Assembly (NCBI GenBank): GCA_015179045.1
Contig: WHUZ01000012.1
Location: 1,054,001-1,118,000 of the forward strand
Direction of reading: 5' to 3'
From: Kalaharituber pfeilii
Taxonomy: Eukaryota; Ascomycota; Pezizomycetes; Pezizales; Pezizaceae
DNA: 64,000 nt
This document shows positions 1-11,442 of the stretch, piece after piece; within the stretch, counting starts at the first letter, position 1; the number at the start of each line of letters is the position of its first letter. Below the pieces are notes generated by a model, which saw only the letters and a list, made by a program, of their open reading frames with translations, ran no database searches and was not told the DNA's origin. Made by a program: the position numbers and the translations under genes.

Positions 1-1
1 A

Positions 2-1240
2 ATGGGACTTGTAGATTTCACTAACCCAGCTGCTTGCGAATGGTACACTTCCAAGCTAGAAACACTCTTTGATACCGGAGTCGACTGCTTGAAGACGGAC
101 TTTGGGGAAAGAGTAAGGCTATTGCTAAAGCTCCCATGAGATCTGAAATTCATTACTTGCTAACAAAACTGGAATAAAGATTCCGGATGACGATGTGCAA
201 TGGTTTGACCAATCTCTTGACCCCAAGAAAATGCACAACTTCTACTCCTATATTTATAACGAGGTCGTGTATCAGGCGCTGCAAAAGCGGTATGGAAACG
301 ACCAAGCAGTGCTCTTCTCTCGAAGTGCCACTGCAGGAACCCAGAAGTTCCCATTGCAATGGGGGTATGCGCATCATCATGACAAAGGCTATTGGCTTTG
401 AAGGATAGGATTCTTACTAACTTATCTCACAGTGGTGATTGTGAGTCCACATTCGAAGCCATGGCTGAAAGTTTGCGTGGAGGTCTCTCACTGGGACTTT
501 CGGGCTTCGCCTACTGGAGTGTAGACATCGGTGGCTTCGAAGGCACCCCTCCACCATGCATCTACAAGCGCTGGGTTGCATTCGGGCTTCTCTGCTCACA
601 TTCCCGTCTTCACGGTTCCAACTCCTACCGTGTTCCATGGACAGTGGACGAAGAATCCTCTGATGTTCTGCGGACATTTACAAATCTCAAGTGCCGCCTG
701 ATGCCTTACCTCTACACTCAAGCAATGCTTTCCACGGAATCCGGCCTCCCGGTTTCCCTGAGGGCGATGTTCATTGAGTTCCCGGATGACCCGACAAGCT
801 ATTTCCTTGACCGCCAGTTTATGATTGGAGACTCTCTTCTCGCCGCCCCAGTGTTCACGGAAAGTGGTGAAGTCACCTTCTACCTCCCTAAGGGCCGCTG
901 GACGAACTTCTTCACCGGCGACAAGGTTGATGGGCCCGGATGGAGGACGGAGACGCACGGGTTCCTGACACTCCCACTGTATGTGAGGGAGGGCTCCGTA
1001 CTTATTTTGGGGCGAGTGGGTGAGAAGAGGACGGTTTATGACTGGACTAGGGACGTAGAGGTGAGGGTGTATCCAACGGCGGTTAATGCCTGGAACTTAC
1101 ATACCCCATTGGTCAACTCCGAGGGACTAAATTTGGTGACGGTGGAGGTAGTGAAGATTGACAATAAGGTGGATTTAATGTGGAGAGGTATGAAGATTCA
1201 GAGTTATAAGGATTTGAATATCGAGCTGAAAGTCGTTTAA
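2..1240 (+). CDS. Alpha-xylosidase, glycoside hydrolase family 31 (C-terminal part, cut by window start)
   Basis: Hydrolyses alpha-xylosidic linkages from the non-reducing end, as in xyloglucan oligosaccharide breakdown. The 5' end lies outside the window. Visible exons are 2-112, 180-364 and 433-1240, with introns of 67 and 68 nt. The GH31 nucleophile motif KTDFGE ends exon 1. SRSATAGTQKFPLQWGGD, carrying the acid/base Asp, spans the exon 2/3 junction. Further family signatures are GLSGFAYWSVDIGGF, SHSRLHGSNSYRVPW and MIGDSLLAAPV, followed by the C-terminal beta domain. The sequence follows bacterial YicI-type alpha-xylosidases closely, rather than secreted fungal alpha-glucosidases. A signal peptide cannot be judged because the N-terminus is missing. 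GH31 membership is very secure; the xylosidase specificity is inferred from that likeness. Confidence 0.93.
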
Positions 1241-1594
1241 ATGGACCAACTTGCGTCCATGTAAACCAGGAGATGGATATATGTACAGGCCGCGGAATAG
1301 GAACTTCCGTCAATTGTAATTTGGGGTTGAGTTTTATTATCGGCCCGAGCCGTTTATGGCCTTTATTATCTATGTGTTTTCAATATCTTTCTGGCCATAA
1401 AATTCATCTACTGTCCACGTGTCACGAAGACCTTAATATGAGCGCCTATATGTGTCCTGTACTATCTGCCGTTGGCAACAGCCCAGCATGCTCCAGTGAG
1501 GGGCTGCAGAACCATTACCGGGACAAGGGCGGTATGAGTCGACGCAGGACCTCAATTTCTCGTTGCCCCACTGCTGACCAGTCATCCCTTTTTC

Positions 1595-1602
1595 TATATA
1601 AA
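1595..1602 (+). promoter_or_regulatory. TATA-box-like element upstream of the epoxide hydrolase
   Basis: TATATAAA lies about 125 bp before the chosen start codon at 1726. It is the clearest promoter-like motif in the otherwise featureless 485-bp gap between the GH31 and epoxide hydrolase genes (1241-1725). Function is inferred from position only. Confidence 0.35.
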
Positions 1603-1725
1603 GCTCTTCAAGCCGCCGGATTCCTGCTGTAACTTTTTGAATTCTGAATGCTGGCGTAATCCTACCCCCACCAAACTAATTCTTTTCATCTGCGGCAAGA
1701 AAAAAATACATTCTGGCGTCCAAAT

Positions 1726-3903
1726 ATGGCAATTGAACCGTTTAAGATACATGTATCCCTAATTATTCATTGTCCCATGTTGTTTTCAGAGATGTTCTAA
1801 GCTAATCGTAATTCATGTTTTCTCTCCCCGATGTATATACAGATCCCAGACGATTTCCTCGCTTATACTAACCAAAAATTCGAAACGGTGCGCTTCATTG
1901 ACGATGACAGCTTTGTACGCCCTCCGGGCAAAGAATGGGATGATGGGACTCCCGTCGATGTATTGCAGGAGCTGGTTCAGTATTGGTATGCCATTCAACT
2001 CAATATTCCCCTCTCTCTCTCTTCCTCCCCAACCACTCCGCTGCCAAATTCAATCCCAAGGCCATACCCCAACAGGACTAATATATATCTCCTGGAATTT
2101 TAGGAAGGATGGCAAATACAATTTGCGCCATCACGAACACCTTCTAAATACCACTATGCCCCAATACACTACCCCCATCTCCGTCCCTGACTTTGGCGAG
2201 CTAAAATTGCATTTTGCGTGGATCCGGAGTCCGAGGGAGGGTGCCGTACCGTTGCTGCTATGTCATGGGTGGCCTGGGAGTTTTTGGGAATTTTCAAGGG
2301 TGGTGAAAGGGTTGGCGGAGCCGGAGGACGCAGGGGTACAGGCCTTTCATTGTGTGGTGCCGTCGTAAGTTGCTTTGCCTTTGGGGGAAAATAAAGCGGA
2401 GGAGGATGGACAGGGAAATGGGAATGTGGAGACTGACATCTGGAGAAATAGCATTCCGGGATATGTGTTTTCGGAGCGTGCAAAGAAGCCGGGATTTGGG
2501 GTAAAGCAGGTGGCATATGCGTACGATCAATTGATGAAGAAGTTAGGATACAAGCACTATGGTGGGTGTTGTTTTGTTTCTCCTTTGTTTTTTCTCGTTT
2601 TGTTCACCTCAAAACTGGTTGATTTGGGCCTCCAAAGACGAAAATTTGACTCGATTTCCGCTTTTGGAAATCCCAACCTGAGCAGTTGTAATGAGATCTG
2701 GTTACCCTCAATCCTAGTCACTCCACAAAAACCCAAGATTTGACTCTTGCTAACGAAAACGTATGAATAGTCGCCCACGGAGGAGACTGGTACTCACCCT
2801 TCCCTTTCCCTTCTCCAACCCGCTCAAATATACTGACCGTCCTCGCCCTCTCACAGGGGCCACTTGTTCGTCCGGCATGTCTCCCTCCTTTGTCCCTCTG
2901 CGGCCCGCGCTGTACATACCACCATGCCCGTCTGCTCCGCTCCCACTCTCCTCTCTTCTCCTACCCAATACATCTCCATGATCCTGGGCTTCGTCACCAA
3001 TGGCCTCCTCGGCCTCGATAAAGCGTCGTGCGACAGTCTACTCCGCATGAAGGAGGTGAGGGAGAAGGAAATGGGGTATTTGAGGATACAGGGCACGAAG
3101 CCGGCTACGCTAGCGCATGGGATGACGGATAGCGCGGTGGGGCTATTGGGATGGCTACGGGAGAAGATGGAGTCATGGACAGATAAGGTGCATATAATAC
3201 TATATATCCCTGGCACCCTAAGCCTAGCCCTCTGGATCTTACCTCCGGTGGGGGAGATAGGGTGAGGGGTGGGGGGGCGATGTATGGTAGAGCACTGGAT
3301 ATTGACGTGGATTACAGTACCCTTGGACCCCCGACGAGATCTTCACGTGGTGGATGCTATACTGGTATCCTGGCCCCTACGGTGGGTTCAGGCTCTATAA
3401 AGAAAGCGCCGACGACCACGCCTTTGCATCAGGGTGGAGTGATGTCCCGATGGGGATTTCGCAATTTCCGAAGGAGATTATAGTATTCCCGGCGGAGTGG
3501 ATGGCGAAGTGTATGTGTTCCGCATCGGGATCCCTTGTGAAAATGGGTTATGGGGCTGACATTACATTGGGGGGGGGGGGGGGGTGCTTTGAAACAGTGC
3601 ATCCGGTCAAGTACATCAGAAAGCACACGAGCGGTGGACACTTTGCGGCGTGGGAGAGGTGAGTTTTGAGGATCTCCAATTGTACCCTTACATGCCATAA
3701 ACTCGTACATCTTGTATGGAAACGGAGTTGGAGCGAGAAAAATGCTGAATATGTTATGTATTGCGGTATTACCCTCGAGCTGTGGGTACTGCCGTTTTCA
3801 AATCTTGAACAGGCCACATGAGATTGTTGGTGATTTGAGAGAGTTCTTCAAGATGATTATCGACGAGGACGAGAATTTAAGGGCACCAAAGTTGAATGAG
3901 TGA
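1726..3903 (+). CDS. Epoxide hydrolase (alpha/beta-hydrolase fold with N-terminal EHN domain)
   Basis: Opens epoxides to diols through a covalent ester intermediate. Nine exons: 1726-1752, 1843-1985, 2104-2364, 2452-2561, 2771-2789, 2857-3187, 3318-3510, 3598-3658 and 3813-3903. They total 1236 nt, or 411 aa, normal for microsomal-type epoxide hydrolases. The start was chosen because MAIEPFKIH joins in frame to IPDDFLAYTNQKFETVRF, the usual N-terminal cap. Visible motifs are the oxyanion-hole HGWPG, the nucleophile elbow HGGDWG (split by a 67-nt intron and a 19-nt exon), and the catalytic His in SGGHFAAWERP. The last intron but one holds a 15-base G run. No signal peptide is seen. Family assignment is firm; the natural substrate is unknown. 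Confidence 0.9.
3570..3584. repeat. Poly-G tract of 15 bases
   Basis: An uninterrupted G15 run sits inside the 87-nt intron 3511-3597 of the epoxide hydrolase gene, 13 bases before the 3' splice site. Such runs vary in length and are error-prone in sequencing. Confidence 0.95.
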
Positions 3904-4446
3904 GTATTTAAATATACGCATGAAGTTCATGTTGAGATGAGAGTACCGGCCAAGTGGAAAACGACAAATGGTTTGAGGGTAAGAAAGAAATGGGGCGAGT
4001 TGGGTAAGCAATGAGGGCTCTAAAGGTCTAGAGAAGCGAGCAGGAGCTGGGCCTGTGGAGGCTATGGTGGGGAAGGGAGAGGGGGAACGGGGCAAGGAGA
4101 TTGAAATAATTAGCTGGTAGCTCTAAGTACTGTGTTTATGTAGAGAATGGGAAAGATGGTCTTCCAAGATTAGCTGGTGAGGACATTATTTCCAAAAAAA
4201 GAAAAAAAAAAAAAGAAAATAGATAAATAAAAAAAATTATGATCTCGTATTAAATACATGAAGCAACTAACATCCAATAAAATCTAATCGCGATATTGGT
4301 CAACGCCTGGCAATAAAAGCCATATATAAGACAATCCGCACATTTAATCTAGGCCTGCGTGCACCACCTTCCAGCGCACTTTTCATCCATTTTCCCACTC
4401 AGTGACCGGTCGTAAGTAAATAAAAATAAGTAAAAAGCTCAGGAAC

Positions 4447-4481
<35 letters not shown>

Positions 4482-4739
4482 AGGCATTACAAATGGTGAA
4501 ACCGAGTCCAAATATATCTACAATCTAAAAAAGAAAGCAAGTAAACAAGAGACAAGAGCTTGACGGGGTGTATTTTTGACCTATCTAGGCCATAAGGGGT
4601 ATATAACACCACAAAGCAACCAAAAAAAGGCAGAGAAAGCCAGACCACAGGTTCCCTCCTTCGTTTATCACAAAGTTACAACCCAGTGATATGACATACC
4701 AGGCTGAGTCAATCAAAGCCACCTTTACTCAGCCTCAAC
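3904..4739. other. Intergenic region between convergent 3' ends, A-rich
   Basis: This 836-bp gap separates the convergent epoxide hydrolase and PQ-loop genes. It contains A-rich low complexity at about 4190-4235 and a pure run of 30 A at 4450-4479. No coding or RNA gene was recognised. Confidence 0.7.
4450..4479. repeat. Poly-A tract of 30 bases
   Basis: An uninterrupted A30 run in intergenic DNA. It could be a simple repeat or the tail of an old retroposed sequence. No element body is recognisable immediately upstream. Confidence 0.95.
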
Positions 4740-5769
4740 TCAGTTTAGTCTCCCATTCCCCATCTCCATCTTCTCCGACATCGGAATCGGCACATGCGGG
4801 CCATCTCCATTTCCATACATCCAGAACTGCACTCCCAAGAAGAGGTCCAAAGCCATCTGGAACATTGCGCAAAGCTTGAACTGCAGCGAAATGTGGTCTG
4901 CGGAGAAGAAAAACACCTGTTTCATAATGTCACCAATAATCCAGCTCGCCAGCACGCTCAACCGGAACCCGTGGCATGATTTCGCGCGGTGATTTTGGAG
5001 GACCTGGGGGATAGGCAAGGTAGCCTCGATGCCGAGGGCGACGTAGCCTTGAAGCGCGACGTATATGGGAGAAGAACCGAGAAGCAGCTGAAGAGCCGTG
5101 GTTGTCAAGAAGAAGTATATTAAAAAGTCCCAGTATGGTTTTTGTGAGCGCCATTGCCAAAAGTTGTATGGGCGGGGGATGATGGAAGCGGAATTGTAAT
5201 TGGAAAAAGGGGTATTGTCGACAGGGCGGTGGTCAAGGGCGACTTTGAGGAGGATGAGTTGTACAGCAATCATGATGATGCCTAGGGTGGTATTGGAGCT
5301 GGAATGTTAGCTCTGATGTTTGTGCGCCGCACGGGCTGGGGTGGTGCGACATTCGCTACCAATCGTTCGGGACGGGACGGGACGGGTAGGGCACACTGAC
5401 TCTGAATCAACAAACTTGTCTCGAATTGCGTACCAAGCCAGTAAAAGCACCTGAGGATTGACGCGACGAGCATGATCAAGGGGGTCTGGTCCGCACACAA
5501 ATGAACACCATTTTCATATTAGCGCCATTTTCATACATTCTGGAATTGTGGTGATATGGCAATGGAGAGAAGGCGTACGTCGAGGGAGAACCCTCTTGAG
5601 CTCTTCGTGATATGGATATTCCGTATTTGGTCGGCATAGCTCGTTACAGGGCTTGTCACAATGCTTGACCGAGAACGTGAATACATAGGTTAGCTGGGGT
5701 TTGCAACCAGGGCACACGACACCACACTTACAACAGGGGAGCGAGCCAGGAGACGAAGAAGCCTAACAT
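4740..5769 (-). CDS. ANY1: PQ-loop repeat membrane protein (ANY1/SLC66A2-like)
   Basis: Multi-pass endomembrane protein. Yeast Any1 antagonises phospholipid flippases at Golgi/endosomes, and human SLC66A2 (PQLC1) is the relative. Four exons read from a start at 5769. The first encodes MLGFFVSWLAP. The second has SYADQIRNIHITKSSRGFS, the first PQ-loop with the YADQ variant typical of this subfamily. The third has LVASILRCFYWLGTQFETSL. The last runs from MIAVQLILLKVAL through LIYFFLTTTALQLLL and LSVLASWIIGDIMKQVF to the stop at 4740. A splice from CAGA to GCATCATC restores the QSIIMIAVQL junction. The predicted product is about 240-250 aa. The acceptor of exon 2 is ambiguous between two AG sites 12 nt apart. 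The gene is divergent from the GluRS gene. Confidence 0.78.
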
Positions 5770-6212
5770 TGCTGGGCAACGAGAAGGACAGATAGAAAGC
5801 GCAGATAGCGAGAGAGGTGAGACAGCAGAAGATGGAGATGAGCAGGATAGCGCGGACGGGAAGGAGAGGTGAGGAAAAGCTTCAGAGGAAAAAAGAGCGT
5901 GAGTAGACTTGTGGAAAGGGCAGGCGGGTTAGCAAGGAGACGGAACAGCTACAGTGACGATCTATCGGAGCACAGACTATCCTTTGCTTCCGAAACTTGG
6001 CATGTGGCCTGGCCGCTTAGCTTATCGATGCGTCTTGGCACTTGATCTTATCCTTAGAATCTTATCTCCTCGCATCTTATCTATGACCACAACTCTCCAA
6101 GTTTCATAGGTACAAGAGTAATACATATTCGGACCTTAAAGTAGGCGGACCAACGGACTTGCGACACACATATATCTACTTCTCCAGTCTTCCTATTGCG
6201 ATCTCAGAAGAT
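5770..6212. promoter_or_regulatory. Shared divergent promoter region, PQ-loop gene / GluRS
   Basis: 443 bp between two start codons on opposite strands, so it presumably holds both promoters. It includes several TCTTATC/CTTATC motifs at about 6045-6085. No open gene is seen. Confidence 0.5.
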
Positions 6213-8612
6213 ATGCCTCAGTTCGCAATCGCAATCGCAGGCAAGGCGGCCACCTCGGCGGGGCAAACAATCTATCCCTCCATTATCGCCGCCTCGATCG
6301 TCCAAGAATCCGACCCTGAGCAGAGCATTGTCATTGCCGTAAAGGAAGGTGAACCAGTGCTCGTGAAGTCAGACAAGAACTCCACTATTTCCCTCCAATT
6401 TGACGGGCAGGACCCCATCTACGGGCACGAGGCTGTACTGAGGAAACTGATTGAGGCCTACCCTGAGCAACTGGGTGCAAAGAGTCCTTTGGTATGTTGT
6501 TTGAGAAACCATTGGTACTTGACTCATATATCCGCTGACACATTTATAGGAAGAAGAGTGGGTGAAATTTGCGCTCAACCGCCTATCTTCAGGTGATTTC
6601 AAGCAAACATCAGCCGCATTGGAAGAGCTCAATAGCCACCTTACTCTTCGCACCTTCCTTGTCGGATACTCTCTCACCATTGCCGATATTACCGTCTGGG
6701 GCGCATTGAGAGGCAGCAATGCTGCGTACCTAAACATCAAGAAAGGCCACTATGTCAACCTCGCAAGATGGTTCAGGCACGTTGAGGCGAACCAGCGAGT
6801 CAGCAAGGCCGTAGACACGTTAAGAGAGGAGTTAAGCGCAAAAAAAAAAGTAAAAAGTCAGGGAAGTAACTTTGAGATTGGGTTGTTAGACACAGACAAA
6901 GGGATTGTGACCAGGTTTCCACCTGAGCCGTCGTATGCAGCCACCCTCCGATGCGGACAATTGGACCGAGCTAATTCAGGGACACAGCGGATATCTTCAC
7001 ATTGGTCATGCGAAGGCAGCAATGCTCAATCAGTATTTTGCCCAACAATATAACGGAGAGCTGATCATCCGCTTTGACGACACCAACCCCACTAAGGAGA
7101 AGCAGGAGTTTGAGGACTCAATTCTGGAGGATTTGAAACTGCTTGGAATCAAGGGCGATAAGTTCTCTTATTCTAGCGACTACTTCCAGCAGCTATATGA
7201 CTACGCTGTTAAGATGATTGAAATAGGTAAGGCGTACTGTGATGACACGGATCAGGCTAAGGTGAATGCCGCTTTCAGTATGCAGAATTAGTGTCTCATA
7301 TGACTAACAAAAACATGCAGATGAGGGATGAGAGATTCAATGGTATTGCGAGTGCAAGGAGAGATACCCCCATTGAGGAGAATTTGAGAATATTTAAGCA
7401 GGAGATGACCAATGCAACCGAAATTGTGATTCCCCCCACTATTCCCTGTGGCATCCGAGGGATCTGGCTAACCTCACTGGCAACTTCAGGGTAAGAAATA
7501 CTGTCTCCGCGCTAAAATCTCCGTCGACTCCCCCAACAAAGCCCTCCGGGACCCTGTCATCTACCGCTGCAACCCAACCCCGCATCACCGCACCGGCGAC
7601 AAATGGAAACTGTATCCTACCTATGACTTCACCTGCCCCATTGTTGACTCTATTGAAGGAGTGACTCACGCCCTCCGTACAATCGAATACCGTGATCGCA
7701 ACGACCAGTACCAGTGGGTGCTTAAGACTCTCGGCCTACGCAAAGTCCACATCTGGGACTTCGCGAGACTGAATTTTATCAAGACGCTGCTGAGTAAGAG
7801 GAAGTTGCACTGGTTTGTAGACGAGGGGCTCGTGTGGGGATGGGATGATCCGAGGTTCCCGACTGTGAGGGGATCATGAGGAGGGGAATGACGATCGAGG
7901 GACTCAAGCAGTTCATTTTGTCTCAGGGGCCGAGCAAGAACGTGGTCAACCTCGATTGGACCATCATCTGGGCTATAAACAAGAAAGTCATTGATCCCAC
8001 GTCCCCGCGGTTCACCGCGGTCCTCAGCGACAACCGTGTCCTAGTAAACGTTTACAACGAAGACGGAACTCCCGCGCCCGTCATTTCAGACCAAAAGCCA
8101 CGGCACGCAAAGAATGCCTCGCTCGGCACCAAGAAAGTGATATACGGCCCCACCATCCTCCTTGAACAAGCCGACGCCGCTTCCTTTGCCCAAGGCGAAG
8201 AAATCACACTCATGTCATGGGGCAACGCATTCGTCACCTCCGTCACTCGCAACCCCAACACCAACCTCGTCACGTCCGTCGACCTGAAGCTCAACCTTGC
8301 CGGCGACTTCAAGAAGACAGAGAAGAAGATCACGTGGTTGGAGTCTGGGTCCCAGAAATTATGTTCAGTGGAGCTGGTCGACTTTGATTACTTGATTACG
8401 AAGGAGAAGTTAGAAGAGGAGGACAATGTGAAGGACTTTGTGAACCCAAAAACGGAATTCAGGGACGGTGCGGTGGCCGATGAGAATGTGTGGGAGTTGA
8501 AGGAGGGAGATATTATACAATTTGAGAGGAAGGGGTATTATAGGCTTGATAAGGTCGCAAGTGAGGAGGGCCCGCGGTGTTTTTCTGTATTCCAACTGGG
8601 AAGGAGAAGTAG
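6213..8612 (+). CDS. GUS1: Cytosolic glutamyl-tRNA synthetase, with two apparent frameshifts
   Basis: Charges tRNA-Glu in the cytosol. Exons are 6213-6491, 6550-6932, 6988-7261, 7321-7425 and 7490 onward. The N-terminus is the GST-like appendage used for Arc1 binding (about residues 1-190). A linker follows, then the catalytic core: RFPPEPS joins [10 protein letters not shown] (HIGH motif) across a 55-nt intron, followed by [46 protein letters not shown] and the C-terminal anticodon domain. Two single-base losses break the frame. At 7871-7878, VRG and MRRGMT are in different frames with no room for an intron. At about 8571-8576 the family ending ([12 protein letters not shown]) is readable only one frame over, stopping at TAG 8610-8612. 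Without that second shift the frame runs on to 8682. The gene is normally essential, so sequencing error is more likely than true loss. Confidence 0.88.
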
Positions 8613-9252
8613 AGTAGCTTGGAAGTTGAGGGTAACAGGTTGCGCTAAGGTGGTTTTAAAAGGCATGAGTTTATGTTGCTAGTAATAGAAGGAATATTCG
8701 AAGTCTGCTTATTTGAGAGGGGCGTTACCGTTGAGCAAACGATCAAAAAAAAATTTACTTGTTAGTTTAAAGGATAAAAGTCATAGTAACGTTAAAGGGT
8801 CGCTTTAAGAGAAAAAAAATTTTATGTAATGACTACACTTATATCCTAAGTACGAGTTGACATTCTTATGCACATGCACATACATGCGTACACACTGAAG
8901 TTGAGGAGGTAAGGGGGTATATACGATATTTACCACAAAGCGTCGCGTCTTGAACTTTTGAATTTTCATTATCATTCCCATGTGTCCCGCCCCATACCAA
9001 GAAGAGTCCATACAATCGTGAAATCAAGAATAGCAACAACGAATTGAGGGGGAAAAGGAAAAAAATGTGGCGTCTGTATCATTTTTAAACGTTTTCTTCT
9101 CCTTTTCAACTCCCTTCCTGTATGTATTGGTATGCATAGATGCATGAACACACAGCAAAATAATCCCCAATACCCAAGCACTTTATTGGTCCCTGAACCA
9201 CTGGGAAACTGAGAATACCTGAGGTCGTTAAGTAATGCCGTTCAGAAATGAT
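8613..9252. other. Intergenic region between convergent 3' ends
   Basis: 640 bp between the GluRS gene and the SQT1-like gene. AT-rich with short A runs near 8745 and 8812. No gene or repeat family recognised. Confidence 0.6.
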
Positions 9253-10809
9253 TCATCGCGTATTGGGCGGATGAGTCCCTGCCGCTGTTGCTGCTCCTGT
9301 CACTGCCGCTCCTTGCACCGCATGCACCCTTGTCACAGCAGCCGGCGGCATATCAAACACCAGCGCTACGTGGCTACACGAACAAAATTAGCAGCTTCTT
9401 CTATACATGTCCAGTGAACAAACCATAAAAAAGAGTCAATGGGAGGGAAACGCTTACTCATCCCCTGCTGTCACAACTCTTCTGTCTGTTTGCACAAACC
9501 CCAAAATCCCGTCTCCATGCCCCTTCCACACTCCAATCTCCTGCCCGGACCGTGCGTCCCACCTCTTGAGTGTCCCATCTATACCGCAGCTTGTGAGAAT
9601 GATGCCCGTTGGCGGATGCGTAGAATTGATGAACTCGGCCTTGACCACAGCGGAGACAACGTCTTCGCCTTCGGCTTTGCCCTCCTCTGGTGGAAGCGGT
9701 CGCGGGTTCGGGTGTGCGTTAGGTATTGTCCTGCGCACTGTATACCCCCTAGAGGTATCATAGATAACAATTGATCCATCTACGGACCCAGAGGCCAACA
9801 GTGGCAGTGATCGGGAGAAGGAAAGCGATTCAACCGACTTGCTATGAGCCTCCATCGTCGCCAGAACCTGCCCAGCCTGTCTTCCGGGTGCTTCATGCCC
9901 ATTAGGCACTGGCGGCACTGTCGACGGCCTCGGCAGTCCCACGACCTTACACGTACCTGTTAACCCCCCGACCACAGCCACCGTGCCATCCCAATTCACC
10001 GCGACCGAGACTAGTCCCCGTTCAACAGCAAACCTCGCATCCTTTTTTCCCAAACTGACAACTGCCTTCCCGTCTTGCCAAGCATAGAAACTCCCATCCT
10101 GCGACACCGTGCACAATATCCCACCCTCAGGCGTCCATGCCCCCGCCGTGCACGAGGCTCCATGATTATATAGCGCATGTAAATTCTCCAACTTTCCATT
10201 TTCCAAGCTATACACCCAGACAGATCCGTCAACTGCCCCTAGTGCCAGCATCGCTCTCTTTGGATGAAATTCAATCCAGTTGATCTCTTCCACCTCCTTC
10301 ACCTCATCCACAAACTCCCAATCGCCGAGCCCCGGATTCGCTCCGCCGCTCGTCATTTTGTTTTCCCACAAGCGCAGCTTCCCGTCCAAGCCTCCGGTGA
10401 CCACGTACTGCCCGTCCGGCTCCGAAAATCCCGCTGCAACAACTGAATCACTGTGCCCATATAGTTTCTTGAGCATTCTTCCTGCTCTCGGCTTCACCCC
10501 TTCACCCTCATTTTCTTCAGATATCTCCCAGATATATGCAACGTCATCCCCGCCCCCAGTCAACAGGATCCGTCCAGGCCACTTTGGATGTTGTGCAATC
10601 GAGAATATCGAATCGGTGTGCCCGTCAAAGTAGACAGCTGCGTCATTGACAAGCTCTACCTCTATCGGCTCCTCGCCTTCGGAGTCCGAGTGCATAATCT
10701 CGTCTTCATCCTGTGGTATCTCCTCAGCGGCTTCGTTCGGGTCCAGCATGGCGGGACCATCATCTTCGTCATCTGGATGCTGGTGCTGGGGCGATGGGCT
10801 GACTGCCAT
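9253..10809 (-). CDS. SQT1: WD40-repeat ribosome assembly protein (SQT1/AAMP-like)
   Basis: Sqt1 is the chaperone for ribosomal protein uL16 (Rpl10) in yeast; AAMP is the animal relative. Two exons, 10809-9458 and 9373-9253, total 1473 nt (490 aa). The N-terminus is acidic (DEDEIMHSDSEGEEP), as in the family, and is followed by successive WD40 repeats: DGHTDSIFSIAQHPKWPGRI, GHSDSVVAAGFSEPDGQYVV, WIEFHPKRAMLALGAVDGSV, AHSKSVESLSFSRSLPLLAS and a final repeat split by the 84-nt intron, ending ALVFDMPPAAVT. The second exon was chosen because splicing GATGA to C-CACGTA gives VTAGDDHVALVFD, completing the last blade. Assignment rests on the overall architecture and N-terminal acidic tract. Confidence 0.85.
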
Positions 10810-11442
10810 TATGACTTTCTTATTTAAAGTGAGATATTTTCCTCCTCTTCGTAGAATCGAACGTAATTGTGCAATTCTAGTTTTGGCTGTCTTTTTGTAG
10901 ATGAGGGCAGCAAGCGATGTGTGGAGCTCTTGAGGACTGGAAAATCTCTACCCGTAGTTGATCTATAAATATCCCGCAAAACTTTCATTTTGAGCCATCA
11001 GAAAAATGGTGGTAGAGCTAGTTTGGGCTGCATTGGTGGAGCATTGCTTACTAATGCGGGGAAATCAATGCTCTGAGACTACCCTAGCATGAGTCTTACT
11101 CTGAGTCTTCAACGTTTACGAATTCTATCCTGCAAGCCGAGTACCTTGTACTCCCCAACTTTTAATGGTCTCTATCGGCCCTGCTATTATGCAACTGGAA
11201 AAAACCTTGCTATTGATATCCATTCCTATCGTACCAGTGCTCCTATACCCTTCCAAGCATTTGAGAAAAATAAGAAAAGAAAACAAGCTTCTTGAAAACA
11301 TTGCAAGGTAGAGGGGAAAGAAAAATATTGCAACTCAGAAGTAAGAATGACATTGGTTAATGGAGATTTAATTCAGCTTTTCCAGGACAAGAGAAATGAG
11401 TCTTTGTAGTATTTATCAAGATACTCAACCCCATAATGCGGT
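10810..11442. other. Intergenic region
   Basis: 633 bp between the start of the SQT1-like gene and the 3' end of the helicase gene, both on the minus strand. It should contain the SQT1-like promoter. An open frame of 68 codons at 11089-11295 on the plus strand has no recognisable similarity and is not called. Confidence 0.6.

Noticed and set aside
1..9000. A secondary-metabolite or catabolic cluster around the alpha-xylosidase and epoxide hydrolase
   Set aside because: The neighbours are a PQ-loop protein and GluRS, which are unrelated housekeeping genes.
9439..9774. Plus-strand ORFs opposite the SQT1-like gene
   Set aside because: Shadows of the WD40 coding strand; the minus-strand frame has the recognisable repeats.
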